From contig NZ_FOPH01000001.1 of the NCBI RefSeq assembly GCF_900113415.1, forward strand, positions 279,504-343,503: a stretch of DNA of 64,000 nucleotides, given 5' to 3'. How positions within the stretch are numbered: the first letter of the stretch is position 1; every line of letters begins with the position of its first letter. Origin of the DNA: Oribacterium sp. WCC10. GTDB taxonomy: Bacteria > Bacillota > Clostridia > Lachnospirales > Lachnospiraceae. Of this stretch, positions 45,384 to 54,202 are shown one piece after another. The notes beneath the pieces are model-generated. The model ran no database searches. It had not been told where the DNA came from and saw nothing but the letters and a program-made list of their open reading frames with translations. The translations under genes and the position numbers were made by a program.

Positions 45384-45580
45384 TGACGTGAGTGTCAAAA
45401 GTATTTGCCACTCACTGATGATGCGCAGCACGCACACATTCGTGTGCAATGTGCTGCTGAACACTCATAACTCACGTCCTTTTGCTATGCAAAATGACTA
45501 CGTTATTCGTGTTCAGGCGGGTCATAAAGTCTCAAATCAACGTGCAAGCACGTTATTTGGTACTTTTGACCCTTACATCA
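45384..45580. repeat. Family A MITE-like element, full copy A2
   Basis: 197 bp with left end TGACGTGAGTGTCAAAAGTA (45384-45403) inverted at 45561-45580 with three mismatches. TTAAA flanks both sides (45379-45383 and 45581-45585) as a 5-bp target duplication. Compared with A1 it lacks the roughly 70-bp central module, otherwise the interior is closely similar. It lies 45 bp upstream of the 387-residue gene. Confidence 0.85.
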
Positions 45581-45595
45581 TTAAATTATAACAAA

Positions 45596-45622
45596 AAAAC
45601 CGGCTCAAATGAACCGGTTTTT
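45596..45622 (-). terminator. Terminator of tRNA-Ser
   Basis: AAAAACCGGTTC ATTT GAGCCGGTTTTTTT on the minus strand, directly beyond the tRNA. Confidence 0.92.
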
Positions 45623-45627
45623 CTAAG

Positions 45628-45711
45628 CGACGAGGATGAGACTCGAACTCACAACCCGCAGAACGGGCACCAACTTTCCAGGCTGGCCGACTACCATTAT
45701 CACACCTCGTC
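45628..45711 (-). tRNA. tRNA-Ser (anticodon GGA)
   Basis: 84 nt with acceptor stem GACGAGG/CCTCGTC and discriminator G. The anticodon stem CCAGC/GTTGG carries loop CTGGAAA, giving GGA (codon UCC/UCU). A long variable arm (TGCCCGTTCTGCGGGTTG) and T-arm loop TTCGAGT fit class II serine tRNAs. CCA is not encoded. Confidence 0.93.
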
Positions 45712-45725
45712 ATAACAGCTTCATT

Positions 45726-45754
45726 ATATTAGCAAAGAATCAGGAATGCGTCAA
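45726..45754 (-). promoter_or_regulatory. Promoter of tRNA-Ser
   Basis: TTGACG (45749-45754), 17-bp spacer and TAATAT (45726-45731) on the minus strand. Confidence 0.85.
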
Positions 45755-45800
45755 GAGAAACAAGGAAAAACATTCCATGTGCCTCTGATGTGGAGTGACA

Positions 45801-46021
45801 GTTAAGCTGCGGAATTAATATTGGAGTCAGATACAAAGGACATCCATTTAAAAACGGGGCGCTTCGACGGAAAAATCTGAAATCAGATCCTAAGAGGCAC
45901 TAAGGCCCACGTCAGTTTCTGAGTTTTCCTGATGAAAAACTCAGAATTGACGTGGGTGCTAATGAATAAAACCAAGTGCCTCTAAGGATTCTGATTTTGA
46001 TTTTTCTCGACTCAGCTTAAC
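45801..46021. repeat. 221-bp imperfect palindrome between tRNA-Ser and the ABC-F gene
   Basis: Three nested arm pairs: GTTAAGCTG / CAGCTTAAC at the ends, AAAAATCTGAAATCAGATCC plus TAAGAGGCACT / AGTGCCTCTAAGGATTCTGA in the middle, and CCCACGTCAGTTTCTGAGTT / AACTCAGAATTGACGTGGG at the centre. It is non-coding and unlike families A and B. A non-autonomous element or a large bidirectional RNA hairpin is possible. Confidence 0.75.
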
Positions 46022-46081
46022 GTTTTTTAATGTATGCCCTTTGACTCTGTCACAAGGCATTCTTCGGACAAACTGTCAGAG

Positions 46082-47977
46082 TCACTTCTTCTGTGCAAGT
46101 ATTCTTTCGTTAAGGTCTGACAGGTACTCCCATCTTTCAATTTTTTCGGTAAGTGTGTTTTCGGCTTCCTCTTTATCCTTTGTGAGCTCGTTAAGCTTTA
46201 CAAAGTCACGGGAGTTTTTCAGGATTTCGTCATCAAGTTCAGCTATCTTCTGCTCAAGTGCTTCGATATCCGCCTCTATAGTCTCCCATTCTTTAGCTTC
46301 CTTATATGTCATTTTAAGAGCCTGTCTTGAATGGTCGTGCCAGGTGTCTTTTGAACTCTTACGTACGGTTGATGAAGTATCGTCTGAGGCATTAGCTGAT
46401 GACGCAGTGTCGTTTCCGACAGCTTTGCCGACTCCTGAGATGGATCCTGCATTCTGGAAAATGCTTTCTGCCTCCGGATGTCTTCTCAGATACTCTACCT
46501 GATAGTCAGTATAGCCGCCCTCATACTGGGAAATACTTCCGTTTCCTTCAAATGAGAAAATTCTGTTCACCACACGGTCAAGAAAGTATCTGTCGTGGGA
46601 AACCGTGATGACAATTCCGTCAAAGTGATCAAGGTAGTTCTCGAGGATGGTCATGGTGCGGATATCGAGATCATTGGTGGGCTCATCAAGTATCAGAACA
46701 TTAGGTGCAGACATAAGAACTCTAAGAAGATAAAGTCTCCGCTTCTCTCCACCGCTCAGCTTTTCCACCTTCATATACTGCTGGGAAGGCGGGAAAAGGA
46801 ACTGATCGAGCATGTTGCTGGCACTTATAAGACCGTCAACTGTATGAACGTATTCCGCTATGGAAGTCATCGCATCGATGACACGCTGATTACCGTCAAG
46901 TTCTTCGTTTTCCTGAGAAAAATATCCGATACGAACGGTCTGGCCGATTCGGATTTCACCGCTGTCCGGGGTCTCCCATCCTGTAATCATTTTGATGAGT
47001 GTAGACTTTCCGGCACCGTTTGGGCCGATGATTCCGATACGGTCATTTCTCAGAAAGTTGTAGCTGAAATTCTGAATCAGGGTTCGTCCGTCAAAGCTCT
47101 TGGTGACATCATCGATCTCGATGGTTGACTTTCCGAGTCTTGTTTTGATGGAACTCAGCTTTAGTTCCTCTTCTTCAGTAGGACCGTGCATCTGGGACAG
47201 CTTTTCGTATCTCTGGAGACGTCCCTTCTGCTTTGTGGTTCGCGCTTTGGCACCGCGCATTACCCACTTAAGCTCATTCCTCAGAATATTCTGACGGGTG
47301 CGCTCCTGAGCACGGGCAATGTCCATACGTTCAGCCTTAAGCTCAAGATAGCCTGCATAATTTGCCTTATAGCTGTAAAGCTTTCCCTGATCAAGCTCAA
47401 CTATTCTGTCACAAACGGAATCCAGGAAATATCTGTCGTGAGTTACCATAAGTAGCGTTCCGCGATAGTTATGGAGATAATCCTCCAGCCACTCGGACAT
47501 CTCTCCGTCAAGGTGGTTGGTGGGCTCATCAAGTATCAGAAGATCCGCTGTTGAAAGCAGTGTACTTGCAAGAGCAACACGCTTTTTTTGACCTCCTGAG
47601 AGGGTCTTGATCTTCTGGTCGAGATCATTTTCACCAAGCTTTGAAAGGAACTTCTTTGCTTCGGTTTCCAGGTTGAATACGTGCTGCTTTCCTTCATTAT
47701 CATGAATTATAGCCTCAAGTATGGTATCTTCCGGGTTGAATTCGGGAGTCTGGGGAAGGTATCTCACCGCCAGATTTCTTCTTTTGGCAATGTTTCCCTC
47801 GTCCGGTTCCTCAAGCCCCGCAACTATCTTTAGAAGCGTGGATTTACCGGTTCCGTTAATGCCTATGAGGGCGACTTTCTCACCTTCGAGCATGGAGAAT
47901 TCTGTATCTTCAAAGATCTTTCTCTCGGTAAAAACTTTAGATAAATGTTCAATGGTAATTATGTTATTCTGTGCCAT
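46082..47977 (-). CDS. ABC-F family ATPase with C-terminal coiled coil (Uup-like)
   Basis: 631 residues with two ABC domains and no membrane part, hence an ABC-F translation factor rather than a transporter. First domain: Walker A GINGTGKST, signature LSGGQKKR, Walker B LLILDEPTNHLD. Second: GPNGAGKST, LSGGEKRR, VLILDEPTNDLD. Between them is the ribosome-interaction linker (about 240-310), and residues 550-631 form a Lys/Glu-rich coiled coil as in Uup. ABC-F proteins act at the ribosomal E site; some give antibiotic resistance, but this type is usually housekeeping. 27 bp beyond the MBL gene, probably same transcript. Confidence 0.92.
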   Translation of the reverse strand: MAQNNIITIEHLSKVFTERKIFEDTEFSMLEGEKVALIGINGTGKSTLLKIVAGLEEPDEGNIAKRRNLAVRYLPQTPEFNPEDTILEAIIHDNEGKQHVFNLETEAKKFLSKLGENDLDQKIKTLSGGQKKRVALASTLLSTADLLILDEPTNHLDGEMSEWLEDYLHNYRGTLLMVTHDRYFLDSVCDRIVELDQGKLYSYKANYAGYLELKAERMDIARAQERTRQNILRNELKWVMRGAKARTTKQKGRLQRYEKLSQMHGPTEEEELKLSSIKTRLGKSTIEIDDVTKSFDGRTLIQNFSYNFLRNDRIGIIGPNGAGKSTLIKMITGWETPDSGEIRIGQTVRIGYFSQENEELDGNQRVIDAMTSIAEYVHTVDGLISASNMLDQFLFPPSQQYMKVEKLSGGEKRRLYLLRVLMSAPNVLILDEPTNDLDIRTMTILENYLDHFDGIVITVSHDRYFLDRVVNRIFSFEGNGSISQYEGGYTDYQVEYLRRHPEAESIFQNAGSISGVGKAVGNDTASSANASDDTSSTVRKSSKDTWHDHSRQALKMTYKEAKEWETIEADIEALEQKIAELDDEILKNSRDFVKLNELTKDKEEAENTLTEKIERWEYLSDLNERILAQKK

Positions 47978-48004
47978 GTAGTGTATCTTTCTAAATCTGG
48001 TTTC

Positions 48005-49066
48005 CTAATCAGGCTTCTTATAACTCCAGTAGAATATACCGTCACGCTCTGTACGGTTTATGAAATCAAGCCCGTAGAGGTATTCAAGAAGGCTGTAGGT
48101 TTTGGTAATCAGCATTTTGTAGGTAAAAAACTCTGCTTCGTTTTCAGGTATTTTGGTGACCTGATAGATGACTTCGGCAATCTCATGAGTGGTCATCTCG
48201 TTTTTCGTTTTCAACAGGTCGCGAACATTTGTGGTTTTGTTCAGATAACTGAAAACCGTCTTGTCAACATCTCCCGGAATGTCTTTAAGAATCTCTCCGT
48301 GAGATGGAATGATGGTCCAGTCTGAACACTGTTCCTTGATGAATCTCAGTGAGTCAAAGAAACTTTGAAGTAACGTTTCATCGGGGTATGTTGTGGCTAC
48401 TATGGGAGAAATCCTGTGTATGATCTGGTCTGCTGTGAAAAAGAGTTTCTTGTTCCATTCCATCAGTCCCATCTGACCGTAGGTATGCCCCTTCAGTGCT
48501 TTTGCAGTAAATCTGTAGTTTCCGTACTGAAAAATGTCTCCATCGTGAATTTCGGTGTAAGGGAATCCCCAGATAGCCAGAACCCATTCGCCGTGATGCT
48601 GAACACGGTCAGAGATATCCATGAAGGTTTTCCATACTTCCGGAGTAAGTTCCTCTGTAAGCCCGCAGGAACGAAGCACTTTTTTCTGTGCTGCTTTGGA
48701 CTCTTCGCTCACTCTGTAGGCGAGACAGTCATAGGGGTGACGCTCTTCAGAAGGATTCATGAAGAGCCGGGCACCTTCCTTCGACATAGTGCCTGCAAGA
48801 CCGCAATGGTCATGATGCCTGTGAGTCAGGAATATGTCAAGTTTATCTTTGGAGATATGAAGTTCTCTGAGCGCTGCCTCCAGAGTCTCGAGACATCTGT
48901 CATTCTTAAACCCCGTATCTATCATCAGGCTTCGTCCGTCATTTACGCCGTCTTTCCCTGGGATGATAAATATATGAATGCTGCTGACGCCCTGTTCTAT
49001 GGTGGTATCCGAAAGGTCTACCTGATGGATTCCGGGAAGTATTTCTTTTGAAATGTTTTTATCCAT
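48005..49066 (-). CDS. MBL-fold metallo-hydrolase
   Basis: 353 residues. The zinc-binding motif LTHRHHDHCGL near residue 80 is the HxHxDH signature of the metallo-beta-lactamase superfamily; further ligands are the His in LKGHTYGQMGL near residue 198, the Asp in FFTADQI and the His in IIPSHGEIL. The C-terminal 90 residues (TTNVRDLLKTKNEMTTHEIAEVIY) look like a winged-helix domain as in glyoxalase-II-like or LACTB2-like hydrolases. Substrate unknown. It starts a two-gene unit with the ABC-F gene. Confidence 0.88.
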   Translation of the reverse strand: MDKNISKEILPGIHQVDLSDTTIEQGVSSIHIFIIPGKDGVNDGRSLMIDTGFKNDRCLETLEAALRELHISKDKLDIFLTHRHHDHCGLAGTMSKEGARLFMNPSEERHPYDCLAYRVSEESKAAQKKVLRSCGLTEELTPEVWKTFMDISDRVQHHGEWVLAIWGFPYTEIHDGDIFQYGNYRFTAKALKGHTYGQMGLMEWNKKLFFTADQIIHRISPIVATTYPDETLLQSFFDSLRFIKEQCSDWTIIPSHGEILKDIPGDVDKTVFSYLNKTTNVRDLLKTKNEMTTHEIAEVIYQVTKIPENEAEFFTYKMLITKTYSLLEYLYGLDFINRTERDGIFYWSYKKPD

Positions 49067-49448
49067 AAATCATTTACCTCACTATGAACGTCAGTCCGGA
49101 TAAACGCTTTGAAAAAGACCGGCGTTCGATATGTGATGATTTCAATAAGTTGTAGTTATAATCGCAGTTATCATAGCACATTTTCTCCGGTTATAAAAAG
49201 GAGACTATTGCACTTTTGAACAATGTATATTCAGGGTTAAATGCGGATATGTAAACCGTGGTTTTGGGATTTACTATGACGATGAGTTTATCTGAATCCG
49301 GATAGAGGCTAAATAGATGTCTTCAGCCGCAGACATTAAAAAAAGTGATCACTGATTTTGTGACCACCTTTAGGTTTGATACTATTCTGTTTGATTCACT
49401 TGTATTCCCGATAGAACCATGATCAGAATTCGGGACAGTTCTTTACCG
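49067..49448. other. Gene-free stretch with a possible CPBP terminator
   Basis: No convincing coding frame. On the minus strand GGTGGTCACAAAATCAGTGATCAC followed by TTTTTTT (49337-49370) could be the terminator of the CPBP protease gene, with G-T pairs in the stem. A TATGAT box near 49160-49170 may serve the MBL gene but its -35 is poor. Confidence 0.5.
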
Positions 49449-50288
49449 TCATGAGTTTTCAGCTGCAGTTCTTAAAGTATTACGTTTATCGCTTAAAAGA
49501 TAGATTGGTACAGCAAATATGATCATAACCAGGATGATCTCGGTAGTCTTTATTTCTCTGTTTAAAAACAAAGGTATCAGAACTCCAAGGGAGTTGTTGA
49601 TGATGTGCGCAATGATCGAGGCCAATACTGTATTGTATTTATAAGCAAGGTATGTAAGCATTACTGCGATAGGAATGACATAAATACACTGCAGTGGGTT
49701 GAGATGCATGATGGAGAATAATATTGCATTAAGTACTATGCATCCTGTCAGACCGAATACCCGCTCTGAATTTCTGAGAATGACTCCTCTGAATGCCAGT
49801 TCTTCAGAGATGGGAGCAAGCAGTATGATAGTCACATATCCGACCAGTGAATTTTCGCCCATGACCTTGCTGATGAGTGAACTGAATAGTTCGTGAGAAG
49901 CGGGCCACAATTTAGTTACAGTATCACTCAGCAATAAAGCAATGCAGAATGAAACCATGGTGTAACAGATGATCAGGCTTAGGCTTCTTATACTGAAAAT
50001 GCTTGCGGATCCGGAGTCACTTTGTCTTTGACCTGTGGAAGTCTTAACATATTTCAAGTAGTACCAGATTCCGAAAACAAGTATACAGATCAACTCTGTG
50101 ACAAATAATATATACGGTTGAGCCTTTATGATTATCTCGTTAAAATCGATTGCCCCTTCCGATGATATCATCATAAATACTGTAGATACTATACCACCTG
50201 CTATTCCTGACAGTAGCTGAATAAAAAGGAATAACATCAATACCAGAATGCCAAATAATACTGCCTTAGTTTTGTTTGAAAATTTCAT
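49449..50288 (-). CDS. CPBP family intramembrane metalloprotease
   Basis: 279 residues with about eight hydrophobic helices. The CAAX-protease/bacteriocin-processing (CPBP, Abi) motifs are present: EELAFRGVILR near residue 165 (EExxxR), FSIMHLNP near 198 and HIINNSLG near 238. Bacterial members act in prenyl-protein-like processing, bacteriocin self-immunity or signalling; the substrate here is unknown. GGAGGGGA precedes the start. It is a single gene between two terminator-like hairpins. Confidence 0.88.
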   Translation of the reverse strand: MKFSNKTKAVLFGILVLMLFLFIQLLSGIAGGIVSTVFMMISSEGAIDFNEIIIKAQPYILFVTELICILVFGIWYYLKYVKTSTGQRQSDSGSASIFSIRSLSLIICYTMVSFCIALLLSDTVTKLWPASHELFSSLISKVMGENSLVGYVTIILLAPISEELAFRGVILRNSERVFGLTGCIVLNAILFSIMHLNPLQCIYVIPIAVMLTYLAYKYNTVLASIIAHIINNSLGVLIPLFLNREIKTTEIILVMIIFAVPIYLLSDKRNTLRTAAENS

Positions 50289-50414
50289 TTCCCCTCCAAA
50301 TGATGTGTGATCAAAATGTGTCTTTTATATTGTCACATATCAGTCTGAATATATCCCGCTATTTTTATTAAGTTTTCTTTTCGATAAAAAGAAATAATTT
50401 CCGGAATGACAAAT

Positions 50415-50460
50415 AAAGCAGCTTTAATCCACCGGATAGATTGGAGGATTAAGGCTGTTT
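50415..50460 (-). terminator. Terminator-like hairpin after the VOC gene
   Basis: CAGCCTTAATCC and GGATTAAAGCTG pair around a 17-base region with one bulge, followed by CTTTATTTG on the minus strand. Confidence 0.65.
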
Positions 50461-50568
50461 ATATAATGCTTCATTCGGAAATATTATCCGGAAATTCTGG
50501 TAATGCTTTTCTGTGAGTTTACATGGCAACACTGAAGTACAGTATATTAATATAAGATATATCGTGGA

Positions 50569-50946
50569 TTATTCCTGATCTTTGGTATGCTGTGAAACAG
50601 CAAGTATAAATCCGGATTCAGATACCATGATATTAAATCTGGACGAACCGGTATCAACTGTTTTATTTGCAGCCGCATGCCGTGCCTTATGGAATCCGCG
50701 TGCCTCCAGAAACTCGATTGCTTCTGTCAGATCATCAACATTCATGCGGATCATAGTGTATTCATTGTGCCCCTGAGAAATATCCACATAGAAGCCATTG
50801 GCATTCTTCATACGAACATCTGTGACATTATCTATGCCTATGCTCTCCTTTGTGTGACGTTTTTCAAAACCCAGACTCTCGAACAAAGCAATAGCTGATT
50901 CGGCATCTCTGGTGACAATGAGAGGGTTAAAGGTCGTTATTTTCAT
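50569..50946 (-). CDS. VOC (glyoxalase/bleomycin-resistance) family protein
   Basis: 125 residues with the paired beta-alpha-beta-beta-beta modules of the vicinal oxygen chelate fold: FNPLIVTRDAESAIALFESLGFEKR in the first half and IRMNVDDLTEAIEFLEARGF in the second. Metal-ligand positions are not clearly His/Glu, so it may be a binding protein and not an enzyme. AGGAGG lies 11 bases before the ATG. Stands alone. Confidence 0.82.
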   Translation of the reverse strand: MKITTFNPLIVTRDAESAIALFESLGFEKRHTKESIGIDNVTDVRMKNANGFYVDISQGHNEYTMIRMNVDDLTEAIEFLEARGFHKARHAAANKTVDTGSSRFNIMVSESGFILAVSQHTKDQE

Positions 50947-51218
50947 GTTGGTGGTCCTCCTTCTTCTTAAATAATAAGCAGTTTCTTTAACATTTCATTT
51001 TTCAACTAACCATTCCTCTGATACTTCGACATGAATAATCCTCGGCATAATATTGATCTTCAAGGAAATAAAACTCTTTATAGCAAAACTATCATAAATC
51101 TTAATAGAAAGATTAATAATGGCTGAATTATGCTTAAATAAACATTGCATCGTAATATACAATATCCATTTGTTTATTGGATATAATGGAAAAGGCGAGT
51201 ATAGAGAAAGGAGCAGAT

Positions 51219-51656
51219 ATGAAAAAAGGCTTGAAACTACTGATGGTGACTCTGGGCAGTATTTGTGCCATGGCGGTGACTTCAATGGCAGGAAGCTGGG
51301 TCGGTGACAGCGTAAGCGGCTGGTGGTACGTGAATGCTGATGGAACTTACGGTTTATACAGAGCAGCTGCTGATTGCCCTCAGGTTGATGGAACGTATAC
51401 ATTCACTTCCGGACTGGTGGAAGGAGTTGGAAACTATTACACCATAGAACCGGGGTTACAAAATATTGTTCTTGTGAGAAAAGATCCGGAAACCATAACT
51501 GTATTCATGAATAATCAGGCGATAGATTTTGTTTTATCCGAGGAAACGATGTATTGGGACGAAGGTGGATACGGCACCAGAGGCCTTGAAGTGTATGACA
51601 ACGGTACTTTGGATTTGTACCTGGAGAACCGTAATACTTATACGAGAATTCAATAA
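51219..51656 (+). CDS. Small secreted protein of unknown function
   Basis: 145 residues, started at the ATG at 51219 because AAAGGAG lies nine bases upstream; an in-frame ATG 14 codons earlier lacks a site. A typical signal peptide (MKKGLKLLMVTLGSICAMAV) is followed by GSWVGDSVSGWWYVNADGTY, a Trp/Tyr/Gly-rich segment like those in cell-wall-binding or calycin-like beta proteins, and mostly beta-type sequence after it. No cysteine pair. It is the first plus-strand gene in the window. Function not recognised. Confidence 0.75.
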   Translation: MKKGLKLLMVTLGSICAMAVTSMAGSWVGDSVSGWWYVNADGTYGLYRAAADCPQVDGTYTFTSGLVEGVGNYYTIEPGLQNIVLVRKDPETITVFMNNQAIDFVLSEETMYWDEGGYGTRGLEVYDNGTLDLYLENRNTYTRIQ

Positions 51657-51698
51657 GGTATAAAAAGCTGCGATATTAGAGAGGACTACTCTCCGGAT

Positions 51699-51814
51699 AA
51701 AAAAGGACTTCCGATTATTCGAAAGTCCTTTTCAAATGCCCTTTTATCAAGATGTACTGAAGGATTCGCCCCCATGAGCTGTTCTAGAGTCCGATATCTT
51801 ACCTTTTGATTTAC
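51699..51814. repeat. Direct repeat DR1: terminator hairpin plus tRNA-3'-half-like sequence
   Basis: GGACTTCCGATTATTCGAAAGTCC hairpin in an A/T frame (51699-51734), then GATTCG, CCCCCATGAG and CCGATATCTTACC. The same order and most bases recur at 59840-59959. The repeat overlaps the last 19 codons of the YcxB-like gene. I read it as a decayed att-type end of an 8.1-kb island. The hairpin would also end transcription from both sides. Confidence 0.65.
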
Positions 51815-52340
51815 TGAGTTTTTTTAAAAAGGATACCAGCTCATCGGAACAGTTTGCCTTTATTACAGTTAGAGCCTGATTATTGCTGATATAAAGATAG
51901 AAGTTTGTTTTTGTTTCTATTACTTTGTAGAGATCATCATATCGGATAACAGAATGTCCTCTTTCACTTATTGCTTCGAATCGGTCTTCTGCAAATTTAA
52001 AGGTTGTAACGGTGGTTTGCAGGAATTTACTTGATTTGTAATTCTTTTTTACCCGGTACATGGTGATGAGATATATTACTAAAGGTATGATGAGTATAAA
52101 TATGATGAATTCCGCAGTCAGAATACGATATCCATAATGAAATGCAGTAACTGCGGCTATCATAGACAGTATATCAAGAATCAATATAAAACAAATATAG
52201 CCCTTATGCATGCTGAACAAAGTTGCCCACTGATATTTCTTTAACTCTTCTATAGTCCACTTGGATGCAGTTTCCATTTCTGTAATACCCCTCTTATGTT
52301 CAAAATGTCCTACTTTGATTGATGTCATTAAATTTATCAC
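51747..52340 (-). CDS. YcxB-like membrane protein, C-terminus formed by DR1
   Basis: Two membrane helices (ICFILILDILSMIAAVTAFH and ILTAEFIIFILIIPLVIYLI) around residues 50-95 are followed by a small beta domain (FAEDRFEAISERGHSVIRYDDLYKVIE) typical of the YcxB C-terminal domain. The final residues after KKLSKSK are encoded by DR1 and probably replace the natural end. 197 residues; an internal ATG (METASKW) at about residue 22 is an equally good start. Function of the family is not known. Confidence 0.7.
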   Translation of the reverse strand: MINLMTSIKVGHFEHKRGITEMETASKWTIEELKKYQWATLFSMHKGYICFILILDILSMIAAVTAFHYGYRILTAEFIIFILIIPLVIYLITMYRVKKNYKSSKFLQTTVTTFKFAEDRFEAISERGHSVIRYDDLYKVIETKTNFYLYISNNQALTVIKANCSDELVSFLKKLSKSKGKISDSRTAHGGESFSTS

Positions 52341-52465
52341 AGTACAGCCCCATTTTCACTAAATGGACTAAATCCTTCACTTATATGGAAGAAAATCTTC
52401 ACAAATAATCCCTTTAGAGAACTGCCTCCCCAGATACAGTATGAGGTTCCTGTATTCTGGTCTTA

Positions 52466-53278
52466 TTACAAAGCTTTCCCACCGGAAACTTTTATAACCT
52501 GTCCCGTGATCATCCTTGCCTGCTTACTTGCCAGGAACAACATCGTTTCAGCAATATCCTGGGGTCGGATCAATTCTCCCATAGGAATCAGCGGAATAAC
52601 CACTTTTTCAAAATCCTCATCTATCCATCCTGTCTGAGTCGGTCCCGGAGCAATACAATTAACGGTTATTCCGTATTTCGCCACTTCAAGGGCAATACTG
52701 CGTGTTAATGCTTCCATCGTAGCTTTGCTTGCGCCATAAGTGATCTGACCTGCAAAAATCTGTGCTGCATCTGTGGAAACATTAAGAATTCTTCCGTAAT
52801 CGCCGCGATGTTTCACGAATTCCCTTATCATCAGAAGGCTTCCCCGGACATTTACCGCAAATGTATCATTGATAACATTTTGAGTGACAGCTTCTATGGT
52901 GTCGCAACCGGTTTCATCATCTGTTGCAGCATTATTGACCAGGATATCTACTCTTCCAAATCGTTCAAAGGCTGATGTATAAATCTCTTTTACGGCATCT
53001 TCATGAGAAATATCGCGTTCCAGGATCAAATATTCCGTTTTCGTTTCCCGGAGTCTTTCTTCCAGATAATCCGCGTTACCGGCATTGGCCGCATAGTATC
53101 TGTCCACTCCGTTTTTGTCTGTCTTATCTATATCAAACGGTCGGTCTACTTTCTTATACACCAAAACCAGCTTTGCACCTTCTCTTGCAAATGCCAAAGC
53201 TGTTGCTGCGCCAATGCCCTGAGGATTATTTATACCTGTGATTAAAGCCACTCTGCCGCTTAATCCGTAATCTACCAT
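52466..53278 (-). CDS. SDR family oxidoreductase (3-oxoacyl-ACP reductase-like)
   Basis: 271 residues from the ATG at 53278, chosen for the GGAGGTGA eight bases upstream; the frame is open to 53326 but that part has no site. Cofactor loop TGINNPQGIG, NNA structural motif (ILVNNAATDD), catalytic Tyr/Lys in TYGASKATME and the SGGKAL end place it among FabG-like classical SDRs. The insertion in the first loop (KKVDRPFDIDKTDKNGVD) is longer than in FabG. Substrate unknown. It lies inside the proposed island and is intact. Confidence 0.87.
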   Translation of the reverse strand: MVDYGLSGRVALITGINNPQGIGAATALAFAREGAKLVLVYKKVDRPFDIDKTDKNGVDRYYAANAGNADYLEERLRETKTEYLILERDISHEDAVKEIYTSAFERFGRVDILVNNAATDDETGCDTIEAVTQNVINDTFAVNVRGSLLMIREFVKHRGDYGRILNVSTDAAQIFAGQITYGASKATMEALTRSIALEVAKYGITVNCIAPGPTQTGWIDEDFEKVVIPLIPMGELIRPQDIAETMLFLASKQARMITGQVIKVSGGKAL

Positions 53279-53332
53279 TTGTATCACCTCCGAAATAAGT
53301 GCTCTGTATTTATTATTATAATCCATACACGA

Positions 53333-53735
53333 TTAATACGGCAAAAGCCAATCCGATACATAAACCGTATCAAAACCGTCAAATAACAGATACCTTAGGG
53401 TAAGGTTCCCTTTATATTCGCCGACAATATAACATGGGACGAAAGGATCTATAGATGAAACTGTATCAATTGGCGCGCCCTTATAGCTTTCTCCAATATA
53501 GACTTTATAATTTCCATTTTCAAATTTTGAAATATCAACATAATTAATGATTGGCCCATTAGGGTCATCATATGGCGGTGTCCGGATTGTGGTTCTGTTC
53601 TATCTTTCACAGAGATAAGCATTCAGAAATTCGGCTGCAAGACTTCCCGGTTTAATATTTTTTCTTGCATCTTCAAAAGAAAACAACTCATAGCTCACAG
53701 TATTTTTCTTCCATACAAACAGCCTCCAAGACTTT
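53333..53735 (-). pseudogene. Remnant of an unknown protein with in-frame TAG
   Basis: On the minus strand the frame KSWRLFVWKKNTVSYELFSF...GSLAAEFLNAYLCER meets a TAG at 53600-53602 and continues in the same frame as NRTTIRTPPYDDPNGP...YVSDWLLPY to a TAA at 53333. No start codon is seen upstream. Two segments read as one protein interrupted by a stop, so it is probably a decayed gene. Family not recognised. Confidence 0.55.
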
Positions 53736-53831
53736 ATTTTTCAGATCTAATCTCTACTTCTCCATCATGCACATGAACATTTATTGAAATTTGGAATTAT
53801 ACATATTTTATGTGACCTTTTAAAAATGAAT

Positions 53832-54140
53832 TTACTTCGTCGTAAACAGGGCTATCAGTTCATAGTACGCGCCTGACACGCCCGGAATGCTGTCCGTAGA
53901 AGCTCCAACCATCTTTTCGCCATCCCAAAAACTTACCGACTGACTGCCGCCACAAACTCCCGGCATGAGACTTTTATTCTCGTCCATCTTATCGATACCA
54001 TATTTTTTGATGATTTCCAAAGCAGATTCAATAACTGCAGCAGGTATGAAACGGTAATGTTTACCCCTCTGCATTATGAGCTGTGTGTCTGAAAACTTCC
54101 ATACCTGTACGCCATCATACTGAGGGCTGTTTCACCAATC
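53832..54140 (-). pseudogene. Remnant of an unknown protein with in-frame TGA
   Basis: An 80-residue open frame from the ATG at 54074 (MQRGKHYRFIPAAVIESALE) extends upstream without a break through QYDGVQVWKFSDTQL and then, after an in-frame TGA, GSNDNSDW. The C-terminal part GVCGGSQSVSFWDGEKMVG looks like a folded domain, not noise. It may be the same decayed region as the neighbouring remnant. Not recognised. Confidence 0.5.
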
Positions 54141-54202
54141 TGAATTGTCATTTGAGCCCTCCACTGTAATTATCATATACATCCATATTACCATATCAAT
54201 TA

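Noticed and set aside
50995..51402. 135-codon minus-strand frame
   Set aside because: It overlaps the start of the secreted 145-residue protein, which has a good ribosome binding site and signal peptide.
51765..51800. A CUA anticodon-like loop (CTCTAGA) in DR1 suggesting a suppressor or pyrrolysine tRNA
   Set aside because: No acceptor stem or D-arm can be formed; the site is a degraded copy of the DR2 sequence, and no Pyl genes are seen.
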